Shown here piece by piece: positions 1 to 6,020 of a stretch of 10,294 nt of DNA. Each line of letters opens with the position of its first letter. Position 1 is the stretch's first letter. Position numbers and translations under genes: made by a program. The notes under the pieces were generated by a model. It had not been told where the DNA came from, searched no databases, and saw only the letters and a list, made by a program, of their open reading frames with translations. This stretch comes from Lachnospiraceae bacterium (GTDB lineage: Bacteria; Bacillota; Clostridia; Lachnospirales; Lachnospiraceae): the NCBI GenBank assembly GCA_017483425.1, contig JAFUWM010000068.1, positions 1-10,294 on the forward strand, read 5' to 3'.

Positions 1-1
1 A

Positions 2-1243
2 AACCAGCTCTACAGTGGTCCCACGGCAAGAGAAAATGCCCTGCAGCAGTTAAAGGCAATAGACACTTATATTTCCGCCGAAATACGCATCATAGATTCA
101 AACGGCAGGCAGATACTGGACAGCCGTTCATCCGATAACGTAGTCTTTGATGACTTCGATCCGGGCGCTATCGGCTCTTATTACCTTGTAAGTGATTTTT
201 ACGGCACCTACAGCGAGGATCATCTTTCCATTTTTTATCCGATCACAAGCCGATACAGTGTCAGGGGGTATGTGGTCATACAGATGCCCATGTCAGACCT
301 CTATGCTTCTCGTGACAGGCTGCTTAATATTTCTTACCTCACCATGCTATTCATGTACTTGTTGTCACTTCTTGTGCTTGTTGTATTTACCTATGTCGTC
401 TATATCCCGGTACGCCGCATCACTACCGCGGCGGAGGAATACGCAAGGGGGCATTATGACTATGACCCCTCGGTTCATGGCAGGGATGAGATCGGCTACC
501 TTGCCGAAACCCTCCACTATATGGCGTCAGAAATAGGCCGGTCTGAGGACAATCAGAAAAAATTCATAGCAAACGTATCGCATGACTTCAGATCTCCTCT
601 TACATCTATAAAAGGCTATCTCACTGCGATGCTCGACGGGACCATCCCCCCCGAGATGCATGAAAAGTATCTCCAGGTAGTGCTTAACGAAACCGAGCGT
701 CTGACCAAGCTCACAAATGGCCTCCTCGAGCTTAACTCCCTCAACACAATGGGAATGGTTCTCACGATATCGGATTTTGATATCAATTCCGTGATCCGCC
801 AGATCTGCGAAACCTTTGACGTGCTCTGCCGGGAAAAGAAGATCTCCATAGAGCTTATCCTGTCAGGCGAGCATCTTTACGTCTCCGCCGATATGGGAAA
901 GATCCAGCAGGTCGTGGCAAACCTTGTGGATAACGCGATAAAATTCTCGCACAAAAACTCGATCATAAAAATAGAGACTACAGAAAAAAGCGATAAGGTC
1001 TTTGTATCCGTGAAGGATTCCGGGATCGGCATCCCCGACGAAGCGCAAAAGCTTGTCTTTGACCGCTTCTACAAGACCGATCAGTCGAGAGGCAAGGACA
1101 AAAAAGGAACAGGTCTGGGTCTTGCCATCACAAAGGAGATCATACAGGCGCATAACCAGAATATAAATGTCATCTCCACAGAGGGCGCAGGGTCGGAGTT
1201 CATATTCACGCTCGCAAAATCCAGAATATCGGAAGAGGAATAA
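2..1243 (+). CDS. Sensor histidine kinase, 5' end outside the window
   Basis: This is an inner-membrane two-component sensor that would autophosphorylate on histidine and pass the phosphate to a response regulator. The frame is open from base 2, giving 413 residues; the internal ATG at 272 is not the start because convincing sensor-domain sequence precedes it. In order come an extracytoplasmic sensor remnant with a PAS/Cache-like strand pair (IRIIDSNGRQILDS, about residues 33-46), a transmembrane helix (about 109-136), HAMP (about 136-185), a HisKA H-box (NVSHDFRSPLTSI, His194), an N-box (NLVDNAIKFS, Asn307 and Asn311), and G1 and G2 boxes (DSGIGIPD and GTGLGLAI). All catalytic boxes are intact. 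The family is sure; the stimulus is unknown. No response regulator follows, so the partner is probably upstream, outside the window. Confidence 0.93.
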   Translation, partial: NQLYSGPTARENALQQLKAIDTYISAEIRIIDSNGRQILDSRSSDNVVFDDFDPGAIGSYYLVSDFYGTYSEDHLSIFYPITSRYSVRGYVVIQMPMSDLYASRDRLLNISYLTMLFMYLLSLLVLVVFTYVVYIPVRRITTAAEEYARGHYDYDPSVHGRDEIGYLAETLHYMASEIGRSEDNQKKFIANVSHDFRSPLTSIKGYLTAMLDGTIPPEMHEKYLQVVLNETERLTKLTNGLLELNSLNTMGMVLTISDFDINSVIRQICETFDVLCREKKISIELILSGEHLYVSADMGKIQQVVANLVDNAIKFSHKNSIIKIETTEKSDKVFVSVKDSGIGIPDEAQKLVFDRFYKTDQSRGKDKKGTGLGLAITKEIIQAHNQNINVISTEGAGSEFIFTLAKSRISEEE

Positions 1244-1279
1244 AAGATTGAGGAAATATTCTATTCTTAAGATACGCCT

Positions 1280-1340
1280 TATGAGACGATTAGGGAAATC
1301 GTCTCATAACCCGATTTCATCGGGTACGCACCTTCGGTGC
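1280..1340. repeat. Three consecutive stem-loops after the kinase gene
   Basis: Three perfect hairpins stand side by side: a 12-bp stem TATGAGACGATT with a 5-nt loop (1280-1308), a 6-bp CCCGAT/ATCGGG stem with loop TTC (1310-1324), and a 5-bp GCACC/GGTGC stem, again with loop TTC (1328-1340). None is followed by a clear T-run on either strand, so they are not standard intrinsic terminators, although the first could stabilise the 3' end of the kinase mRNA. They may be a REP-like repeat element. Confidence 0.6.
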
Positions 1341-1344
1341 TAGG

Positions 1345-1383
1345 AAAATACGGATTCGAAACTCCTGATGGAGTTTCAAATCC
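1345..1383 (-). terminator. Probable terminator of tRNA-Leu
   Basis: Bases 1352-1365 pair with 1370-1383: an 8-bp GAAACTCC/GGAGTTTC core with loop TGAT, one C/A mismatch, then five more pairs. Reading on the minus strand, the stem begins 3 nt after the tRNA discriminator base and is followed by TATTTT. The T-run is short, so termination may be partial. Confidence 0.6.
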
Positions 1384-1385
1384 TA

Positions 1386-1471
1386 TGCCGGTAACCGGAA
1401 TCGAACCGGTACGGGTATTACTACCCACGGGATTTTAAGTCCCGGGCGTCTGCCAGTTCCGCCACACCGGC
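1386..1471 (-). tRNA. tRNA-Leu (anticodon UAA)
   Basis: This is an 86-nt class II tRNA. The acceptor stem GCCGGTG pairs with TACCGGC (last pair G-U) and the discriminator is A. The anticodon loop CTTAAAA on a CGGGA/TCCCG stem gives anticodon TAA (complement of 1435-1437). A long variable arm (GGGTAGTAATACCC region) is typical of tRNA-Leu. The T-loop is GGTTCGATTCC. CCA is not encoded, so it must be added after transcription. It is a single gene with its own promoter and a hairpin immediately behind it. Confidence 0.95.
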
Positions 1472-1480
1472 GTATCAAAG

Positions 1481-1509
1481 AATATACCACGAAAGACGCA
1501 ATATTGCAA
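1481..1509 (-). promoter_or_regulatory. Promoter of tRNA-Leu
   Basis: On the minus strand TTGCAA (1504-1509), a 17-bp spacer and TATATT (1481-1486) form a good housekeeping promoter. The predicted start lies a few bases before the mature tRNA 5' end at 1471, so only a very short 5' leader would need removal. It occupies the gap between the glycosidase stop codon and the tRNA. Confidence 0.65.
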
Positions 1510-1510
1510 T

Positions 1511-3631
1511 TTAAGTAATATCTCCATGCAGGACTATCGCGCTATGGGGAGGAAGCTCTATGTGCAGTCTCCCTGCCACCACATCTATTTCCATAGGTTC
1601 GGTAGTGTGTCCCATCCGGTCAGTCTGGATAAGCCTTTTCACCCAGCAAGTTCTGGGAAGCCCCGTCTTCCAGACAGACATGGCTTTTTCCACAGTCTTG
1701 TCGTTATTATTGATGGCTATGATAGATACTGCGCTGAGCGTTATCCTCGCATAAGAAAGATACGCGTAATCGCTGACAAGCTTCATGACTGAGCCTGTAC
1801 GGAGCTCCTTATGCTCTTTGCGTATCCTTATAAGAGCCCTGTGGAAATCGATAAGCTCTGTATCTTCTTCGCCCCAGGGGAAGGTTCTGCGGTTGTCCGG
1901 ATCGGTAAAGCCTACAACGCCGGCCTCATCGCCATAGTATATCGTAGGATTGCCGGGCCAGGTGAACTGCAGCAGTACTGCCTCACGGAACACTGACTTG
2001 TCAACGTTAAGCGCCGCTGCTTCCGTACCAAGATCGGATGCCCTTCCTACCATGTGGTTCGTCCTTGTCAGGAACCTGCTGTGATCATGGTTAGACAACT
2101 CATTCATCGCTACCGATATGGACGGCTCCGTGAAATTCATATATGAATGCGTCATTGCCGCCCAGAAAGCATCCGTATTTCCAAGCATGTTTGGTCTGAA
2201 ATCGTCCGAATGCTTCTCTTCTCCCGTGAGGAACCATGTCACGGGCTCCATGAAAGCATCATAATTCATGACGGAATCCCATTCATTTCCCTGAAGCCAC
2301 GCAGCCGGCTCTCCGTAGTGCTCCGCCAGTATTATGGCATCCGGATTTGCCTGTTTCACGGCCTTTCTGAATTTTCTCCAGAATTCGTGATTGAAATCCT
2401 CCGAGTGCCCAAGATCCGCCGCAACGTCAAGTCTCCATCCATCGCAGTTATAAGGCGGAGAGACCCATTTTGCCGCTATGCGAAGCACATATTCCTGCAG
2501 TCTCTGGGAATTCTCATAGTTGAGCTTGGGAAGGGTATCATGCCCCCACCAGCCGTCATAGGTATGATTGTATGGCCACTCCATCTCGGAATTATTATGG
2601 AATCTGAAAAAGGTGTGATACGGGCTGTCTTTTGAAACATAGGCTCCGGCCTCATAGCCTTCCTGTCCTTCGTATATCCTCTCTCTGTCGAGCCATTTGT
2701 TGAATGACCCGCAGTGATTGAATACCCCGTCTATTATGACCCTTATACCCATTGCGTGACATTTTGCAACGAGCTCCGCAAAGAGCTGGTTGGAGGCTTC
2801 AAGGTTTGCCCTGTTCGTCACGCGATTTATATAGCGGGTCGCCTTTTTATTATCCTGCTCTCCCTCAGGCAGCAGCATCCCGTAATCCGATACGATTTTA
2901 CCGATATGGGGATCGATATAGTCGTAATCCTGTATATCATATCTGTGGTTAGAGGGTGAAACAAAGAGCGGATTAAAGTAGATACAGTCAATGCCGAGAC
3001 TTTTGAGGTACGGAAGTTTTTCCATCACACCGGCGAGGTCACCTCCGTAAAAATGTCCCACATCCATATTGTAGGGGAGCTCGTCCCAGCTCTTTGCCTT
3101 CTGAGAATGATGGGATATATAGTTATATTCGTGATCCAGCACATCGTTTGAAAGATCTCCGTTTTTGAAGCGGTCAACGTATATCTGGTACATTACGCAG
3201 TTCTTGGCCCATTCAGGTTCCTTAAAGCCGGGTATAAGCCTGAATTCGTAATGCTTCTGCTCATCCCTCACCACGCCCCTTCTGTCATAAAACACCATCT
3301 GCCGCCCACTCTCTATCTGGAAGTGCCATCTTACGGGCGTATTATCCAGCTCGATCTCTGTTTCATAAAAATCGAATACTCCTACGGATTTTATCTTGTC
3401 CATAAGATGCTTCTCTCCGTCTATACAGAGAAATACATGGGTTGCGTTATTCCTACCTGTGCGGAACTTTATCCTGACTATGGAATACGGCTCCGGCTCC
3501 AGCGGTGACACGTAATCCTCTGTCACATCCGAAAACAAGGCCCTTGTATGCATGGTGGGTCTCATAGTCAGCATATATATTCTTTTCATCTCTGTCTCGG
3601 AAAGTCCCGAGACCCAGTCATAGGTCTGCAA
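1511..3631 (-). CDS. GH13 alpha-glycosidase (neopullulanase/cyclomaltodextrinase type)
   Basis: The enzyme likely hydrolyses alpha-1,4 (and perhaps alpha-1,6) bonds in maltooligosaccharides, cyclodextrins or pullulan fragments in the cytoplasm; no signal peptide is visible. Of its 706 residues, an N-terminal beta domain of CBM34 type (about 15-135) precedes the TIM barrel, which opens with YQIYVDRF. Conserved regions are DGVFNH (Asp301, His306), DGWRLDVA (nucleophile Asp402), LAEHYG (acid/base Glu437) and NHDHSR (Asp516, transition-state stabiliser). About 35 extra residues (roughly 245-282) lie between the usual 'IDPHIG' and 'LVAKCHAMGIRV' segments. The start is TTG: AGGAG lies 7 nt upstream, overlapping the stop region of the preceding NYN gene, and the next in-frame Met (15) has no comparable site. 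The exact substrate cannot be told from sequence. Confidence 0.93.
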   Translation of the reverse strand: MQTYDWVSGLSETEMKRIYMLTMRPTMHTRALFSDVTEDYVSPLEPEPYSIVRIKFRTGRNNATHVFLCIDGEKHLMDKIKSVGVFDFYETEIELDNTPVRWHFQIESGRQMVFYDRRGVVRDEQKHYEFRLIPGFKEPEWAKNCVMYQIYVDRFKNGDLSNDVLDHEYNYISHHSQKAKSWDELPYNMDVGHFYGGDLAGVMEKLPYLKSLGIDCIYFNPLFVSPSNHRYDIQDYDYIDPHIGKIVSDYGMLLPEGEQDNKKATRYINRVTNRANLEASNQLFAELVAKCHAMGIRVIIDGVFNHCGSFNKWLDRERIYEGQEGYEAGAYVSKDSPYHTFFRFHNNSEMEWPYNHTYDGWWGHDTLPKLNYENSQRLQEYVLRIAAKWVSPPYNCDGWRLDVAADLGHSEDFNHEFWRKFRKAVKQANPDAIILAEHYGEPAAWLQGNEWDSVMNYDAFMEPVTWFLTGEEKHSDDFRPNMLGNTDAFWAAMTHSYMNFTEPSISVAMNELSNHDHSRFLTRTNHMVGRASDLGTEAAALNVDKSVFREAVLLQFTWPGNPTIYYGDEAGVVGFTDPDNRRTFPWGEEDTELIDFHRALIRIRKEHKELRTGSVMKLVSDYAYLSYARITLSAVSIIAINNNDKTVEKAMSVWKTGLPRTCWVKRLIQTDRMGHTTEPMEIDVVAGRLHIELPPHSAIVLHGDIT

Positions 3632-3644
3632 TAGTTTTCTCCTC

Positions 3645-4421
3645 TTATAGAAGCTTTACATAGGTGGAATCGCCGTCTTTTGTAAGCTGAAGACTGTCAA
3701 ACTGCTCCAAAAACTTGGACAGCTTGCTTGCCCCGTAATTTCTCGTATCAAAATCCGGATATCTTCGGATAAGGGAATTTCCGAGCGTCCCGATATACAT
3801 GCCGTTATCCTCGTCTCCGTTACGCTCAATTATGGATATTATCGCCCTCTCTATGGTATCAAGATCGGTAGAAGCCTCTGCGCCCGTATCCGTATTCTCC
3901 ACGTTATCGTCTTTTTTCTGTCTGGTTTTTGAAGCCGCCGGCTTCTTTTTCTGATTCTTTTTGCCATTCTGCGGCTTGTTTGCCTCTTTATAAAGAAGAT
4001 CCAGCACTTTGAAGTAGTCGCACGCGTTCCTGAGAGCCACGGGCGTTTTTGACTCGCCCATACCTACCACTATCTTGCCCTCTTCCTTAAGTGTAGCAGC
4101 AAGCCTTGTGAAATCAGAATCACTGGACACCAGTATAAATCCGTCCACATTGCTGCGGTAAAGGATATTCATTGCGTCGATAATAAGCGCCGAATCCGAG
4201 GAATTCTTCCCAAATGTGTTATTGAACTGCTGCATGGGAATAATAGAATAATCAAGAAGCTTGCCTCTCCATGTACTGGAGCTTTGTCTGGTCCAGTCAC
4301 CGTAAGCACGTTTTATCGTGATATTACCGTAGTTACTGGCTTCGTTCATTATGAGCTCTATATACTTCGGAGCAATATTTTCGATGTCTATAAGAACCGC
4401 AAATCTTTTCTCTTCCGCCAT
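3645..4421 (-). CDS. NYN-domain putative RNase with C-terminal LOTUS/OST-HTH domain
   Basis: The NYN (LabA-like, PIN-related) domain, about residues 5-145, carries the metal-binding acidic set: IDIEN (Asp12, Asn15), Asp76, Asp82 and SSDSDF (Asp101, Asp103). A Lys-rich linker (about 147-185) leads to an OST-HTH/LOTUS-like domain (about 186-258) believed to bind RNA. The likely role is RNA cleavage or regulation in the cytoplasm; the target is unknown. I chose the ATG at 4421, giving 258 residues, because GGGAGG lies just upstream and the family begins at 'FAVLIDIEN'. An in-frame extension to 4544 encodes only low-complexity basic sequence and lies inside the palindromic element, so it is rejected. 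The glycosidase gene follows after 13 nt, so the two are probably co-transcribed. Confidence 0.9.
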   Translation of the reverse strand: MAEEKRFAVLIDIENIAPKYIELIMNEASNYGNITIKRAYGDWTRQSSSTWRGKLLDYSIIPMQQFNNTFGKNSSDSALIIDAMNILYRSNVDGFILVSSDSDFTRLAATLKEEGKIVVGMGESKTPVALRNACDYFKVLDLLYKEANKPQNGKKNQKKKPAASKTRQKKDDNVENTDTGAEASTDLDTIERAIISIIERNGDEDNGMYIGTLGNSLIRRYPDFDTRNYGASKLSKFLEQFDSLQLTKDGDSTYVKLL

Positions 4422-4431
4422 ATTTCCCTCC

Positions 4432-4608
4432 CAATAACTAGTATAGCGTTCGCGAAATAACTGGTCTAATGCGCAGAATGCTTGCTTGAGAGTGCGTGTC
4501 AAAAAACGTAGGCGTAGCGGGCTACGCCGAGGCTTTTTCGGCACGTGCTATCAAGTAAGCAGGCAAGCATTTGATCCAGTTATTTAAGATACGCTATACT
4601 AGATATTG
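4432..4608. mobile_element. MITE-like imperfect palindrome, about 177 bp
   Basis: The two halves are inverted copies. The ends CAATA-a-CTAGTATAGCGT (4432-4449) pair with their complement at 4591-4608, including a perfect 12-bp run. Inside, AAATAACTGG (4455-4464 against 4576-4585), AATGCTTGC and a CTTGA..GCGTG..AAAAA segment also match, and the centre is GGCGTAGC-GG-GCTACGCC (4511-4528). It encodes no convincing protein. A short non-autonomous transposable element or a structured repeat would explain it. I see no clear target-site duplication, so the mobile assignment is inference. As RNA it would fold into a long hairpin. Confidence 0.65.
4440..4468 (-). promoter_or_regulatory. Probable promoter of the NYN gene, inside the palindromic element
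   Basis: On the minus strand TAGACC (4463-4468, four of six consensus bases), a 17-bp spacer and TATACT (4440-4445, five of six) lie just upstream of the NYN ribosome binding site. The -10 falls within the terminal inverted repeat of the element. The resulting leader would be only about 12 nt, still containing GGGAGG. Confidence 0.45.
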
Positions 4609-4648
4609 TACCGAAATAAGGAAATAAGTGCAAGTTGTAGTATCACAC

Positions 4649-4679
4649 AAAAACTGCCCTGCGAAAATCCGCAGGGCAG
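4649..4679 (-). terminator. Intrinsic terminator of the rubrerythrin gene
   Basis: A perfect 10-bp stem, CTGCCCTGCG on 4654-4663 against 4670-4679, with a 6-nt loop is followed on the minus strand by five T (4649-4653). It lies 22 bp after the rubrerythrin stop codon and also insulates that gene from the palindromic element. Confidence 0.92.
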
Positions 4680-4701
4680 CATATAAAGATAATATCAAGG
4701 A

Positions 4702-5241
4702 TCACTTAAAATATCTGTTGAGCAGTCCGTAGAAGCCCTTGCCGTGCCTTGCTTCGTCGCGGGCCATTTCATGTATTGAATCATGCAGTGCATCAAGATT
4801 TAGTTCCTTGCACTTCTTAGCAAGAGCGGTTTTTCCGTTAGTTGCTCCATTCTCCGCCTCAGCCCTGACTTTTAAGTTTTCTTTGGTTGATTCGGAGACG
4901 ACTTCGCCGAGCATCTCCGCATATCTTGAAGCATGATCTGCCTCTTCAAGAGCTGCCTGCCTGTAAAATGCACCTATCTCAGGATAGCCCTCTCTGATAG
5001 CCTGACGGCTCATTGCGAGATACATTCCGACTTCTGTACACTCACCTGTAAACTCTGCACGGAGCTGTTCCCTGATCTCATCCGGAACATCCTTCGCTAT
5101 GCCTATCACGTGCTCCGAATCCCAGTGAACGTCTCCGCTCTGCTGCTCAAACTTGCTTGCCGGCGCATGACATACCGGACACTCTGACGGAGGGTTATCC
5201 CCTTCTGATACATATCCACATACCTGACATACCCACTTCAT
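4702..5241 (-). CDS. Reverse-type rubrerythrin (N-terminal rubredoxin, C-terminal diiron)
   Basis: This cytoplasmic non-haem peroxidase reduces hydrogen peroxide (and oxygen in the reverse class) using electrons passed through its rubredoxin-like iron site. The rubredoxin domain comes first: Cys5-x2-Cys8 and Cys21-x2-Cys24. The ferritin-like four-helix domain follows with Glu67, Glu100-x2-His103 and Glu163-x2-His166 as diiron ligands. This order is that of the Clostridium acetobutylicum reverse rubrerythrins, and the 179-residue length fits. The start is the ATG at 5241, 8 nt after AAAGGAG and giving MKWVCQVCGY; the ATG two codons upstream is too close to that site. It appears monocistronic: it has a TATAAT at 5281-5286 and its own terminator. 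PerR control is common for these genes, but I found no clear PerR box. Confidence 0.93.
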   Translation of the reverse strand: MKWVCQVCGYVSEGDNPPSECPVCHAPASKFEQQSGDVHWDSEHVIGIAKDVPDEIREQLRAEFTGECTEVGMYLAMSRQAIREGYPEIGAFYRQAALEEADHASRYAEMLGEVVSESTKENLKVRAEAENGATNGKTALAKKCKELNLDALHDSIHEMARDEARHGKGFYGLLNRYFK

Positions 5242-5280
5242 ACTCATTTCTCCTTTCAATATAAAAACATATGTAGAGAA

Positions 5281-5286
5281 ATTATA
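5281..5286 (-). promoter_or_regulatory. -10 element for the rubrerythrin gene
   Basis: A perfect TATAAT on the minus strand lies 40 bp before the rubrerythrin start in an AT-rich 59-bp gap. The -35 position would overlap the 3' end of the upstream HTH gene (about 5304-5309) and is a poor match, which suggests activator dependence or an AT-rich upstream element. Confidence 0.45.
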
Positions 5287-5300
5287 ACATATTAAATATC

Positions 5301-5507
5301 TTAAAAATAGAATATTTCTTCAAATTTTTTATCTAAGGCAATACATATAACAAGCGCCAGTTTTGCCGTAGGACTGAATTGGCCGGTTTCGATTGAACTG
5401 ATGGTGTTACGGGATACCCCCACAAGCTTTGCAAGCTGCGCTTGTGAAAGCCCCTGCTCCGCCCTTGTTTCCTTCAGCCGGTTTTTTAGAACAAGCTTAT
5501 CCCCCAT
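5301..5507 (-). CDS. Small Cro/CI-type (XRE) transcriptional regulator
   Basis: This 68-residue protein is almost entirely one helix-turn-helix domain, with LSQAQLAKLVGVSRNTISSI (about residues 20-39) as the HTH core and the family ending 'LALDKKFEEIF'-like at the C terminus. It belongs to the short YozG-like class of bacterial repressors. The stop of the upstream membrane-protein gene is 4 nt before its ATG and no strong ribosome binding site is visible, so translation is probably coupled. It likely represses its own operon through the two palindromes at 5857-5868 and 5891-5902; that binding is inference. No sign of decay. Confidence 0.9.
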   Translation of the reverse strand: MGDKLVLKNRLKETRAEQGLSQAQLAKLVGVSRNTISSIETGQFSPTAKLALVICIALDKKFEEIFYF

Positions 5508-5511
5508 GGTA

Positions 5512-5832
5512 TTAACGTATTATCCTTGTAATATGCATGATCAGGAATATAGCGGCTAAAGCCAATTGTATCCCGCCGAATATCAGCTCATGCCTCTTTT
5601 TCAGCTTCATATATTTGTACAGCAGCATTGTCCCAGTCATCGAAAGATAAACTGCCCATGTGCCGTAACTAACCTGATCACTGAAAAAAGCTTCAATGAT
5701 AATGATTACCGCGCAGACAACCCCGCCCACTGCGCAGGCTTTTTGCCCGGCTTTCGCAAAGACGTCTCTCTCCATTTCATCCTGATTTTGATTTTCAATC
5801 CGGCTTTTCTCTAATATTTCTTCTTTGTCCAT
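5512..5832 (-). CDS. Small three-helix membrane protein (DUF6442-like), partner of the XRE gene
   Basis: The protein has 106 residues: a charged cytoplasmic N terminus (1-30), then hydrophobic segments at about 32-50, 56-73 and 83-100. The start is the ATG at 5832, 7 nt after GAGGG; an in-frame ATG at 5859 lacks such a site and would lie inside the second operator. Proteins of this shape paired with a tiny XRE regulator recur in Clostridia; I recall the label DUF6442 but could not confirm it. The function is unknown: membrane-stress sensing or an antagonist of the regulator are both possible. It is the first gene of a two-gene operon driven by a perfect consensus promoter. Confidence 0.82.
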   Translation of the reverse strand: MDKEEILEKSRIENQNQDEMERDVFAKAGQKACAVGGVVCAVIIIIEAFFSDQVSYGTWAVYLSMTGTMLLYKYMKLKKRHELIFGGIQLALAAIFLIMHITRIIR

Positions 5833-5856
5833 AACACAGCCCTCTGATCTTTGCGC

Positions 5857-5868
5857 CAAGTTTACTTG
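5857..5868. promoter_or_regulatory. Palindromic operator, downstream copy
   Basis: CAAGTTTACTTG is a perfect 12-bp palindrome lying at about +3 to +14 of the consensus promoter. With the near-identical upstream copy (5891-5902, AAAGTAAACTTG, one arm base changed) it forms a pair with centres 34 bp apart, bracketing the -10. Each copy is part of a longer direct repeat TTGACAAGTnnACTT. The XRE protein encoded in the operon is the obvious candidate ligand. Confidence 0.6.
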
Positions 5869-5877
5869 TCAAAAACC

Positions 5878-5906
5878 ATTATAACTATGCAAAGTAAACT
5901 TGTCAA
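5878..5906 (-). promoter_or_regulatory. Perfect consensus promoter of the membrane-protein/XRE operon
   Basis: On the minus strand TTGACA (5901-5906), exactly 17 bp, and TATAAT (5878-5883). Both hexamers are perfect. So strong a promoter ahead of a repressor operon suggests it is normally held down. The start would be near 5871, about 40 nt upstream of the coding region. Confidence 0.9.
5891..5902. promoter_or_regulatory. Palindromic operator, upstream copy overlapping the -35
   Basis: AAAGTAAACTTG differs by one terminal base from the perfect palindrome at 5857-5868. It overlaps the TTGACA hexamer, so a bound repressor would block RNA polymerase. It also lies 36 bp before the repeat array of the divergent ATPase gene, so it could affect that gene too. 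Confidence 0.55.
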
Positions 5907-5937
5907 GGTTGCTGTTCACCGCGTCGTATAGAATTGC

Positions 5938-6016
5938 AAATTATGGTAAATTATGGTAAATTATGGTAGAAATTATTAATTATGGTGAATTATGGTGAGA
6001 AACCTCAATTATGGTG
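5938..6016 (+). repeat. Six helically phased 9-bp repeats upstream of the ATPase gene
   Basis: Exact copies of AATTATGGT start at 5939, 5949, 5959, 5978, 5988 and 6007; the steps are 10, 10, 19, 10 and 19 bp. The first three form a strict 10-bp tandem (AAATTATGGT), and the last three have G after the core. A degenerate copy (AATTATTAA) lies at 5971. All copies point the same way and sit on roughly one DNA face. Such arrays serve as operators or as iterons for an initiator-like protein. The array ends 5 bp before the ATPase start codon and overlaps its probable leader. Confidence 0.9.
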
Positions 6017-6020
6017 ATTT

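Noticed and set aside
192..536. Overlapping plus-strand reading frame in the kinase gene
   Set aside because: It lies within the kinase coding frame, has no ribosome binding site, and has no recognisable protein features.
1267..1277. TTAAGATACGC shared with 4584-4594, suggesting a common element
   Set aside because: A single 11-bp match is expected by chance between regions in 10 kb, and the surrounding sequences do not align.
4422..4544. 41-residue N-terminal extension of the NYN protein
   Set aside because: It is encoded entirely within the palindromic element, has no ribosome binding site, and precedes a well-placed ATG with GGGAGG and the normal family start.
4639..4700. Riboswitch or leader near the rubrerythrin 3' end
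   Set aside because: The stem-loop with five T on the minus strand is fully explained as the intrinsic terminator of that gene.
5242..5310. PerR box upstream of rubrerythrin
   Set aside because: Only one half-site-like GTTATAA is present; the 7-1-7 inverted consensus TTATAATnATTATAA is not matched.
5903..5937. Plus-strand promoter for the ATPase gene (TATAGA at 5927-5932)
   Set aside because: No acceptable -35 lies at 16-18 bp (best candidates are 12 or 21 bp away), so no promoter is called.
5938..6016. CRISPR-like repeat array
   Set aside because: Units are only 9-10 bp, mostly tandem, without unique spacers of constant size and with no cas genes in the window.
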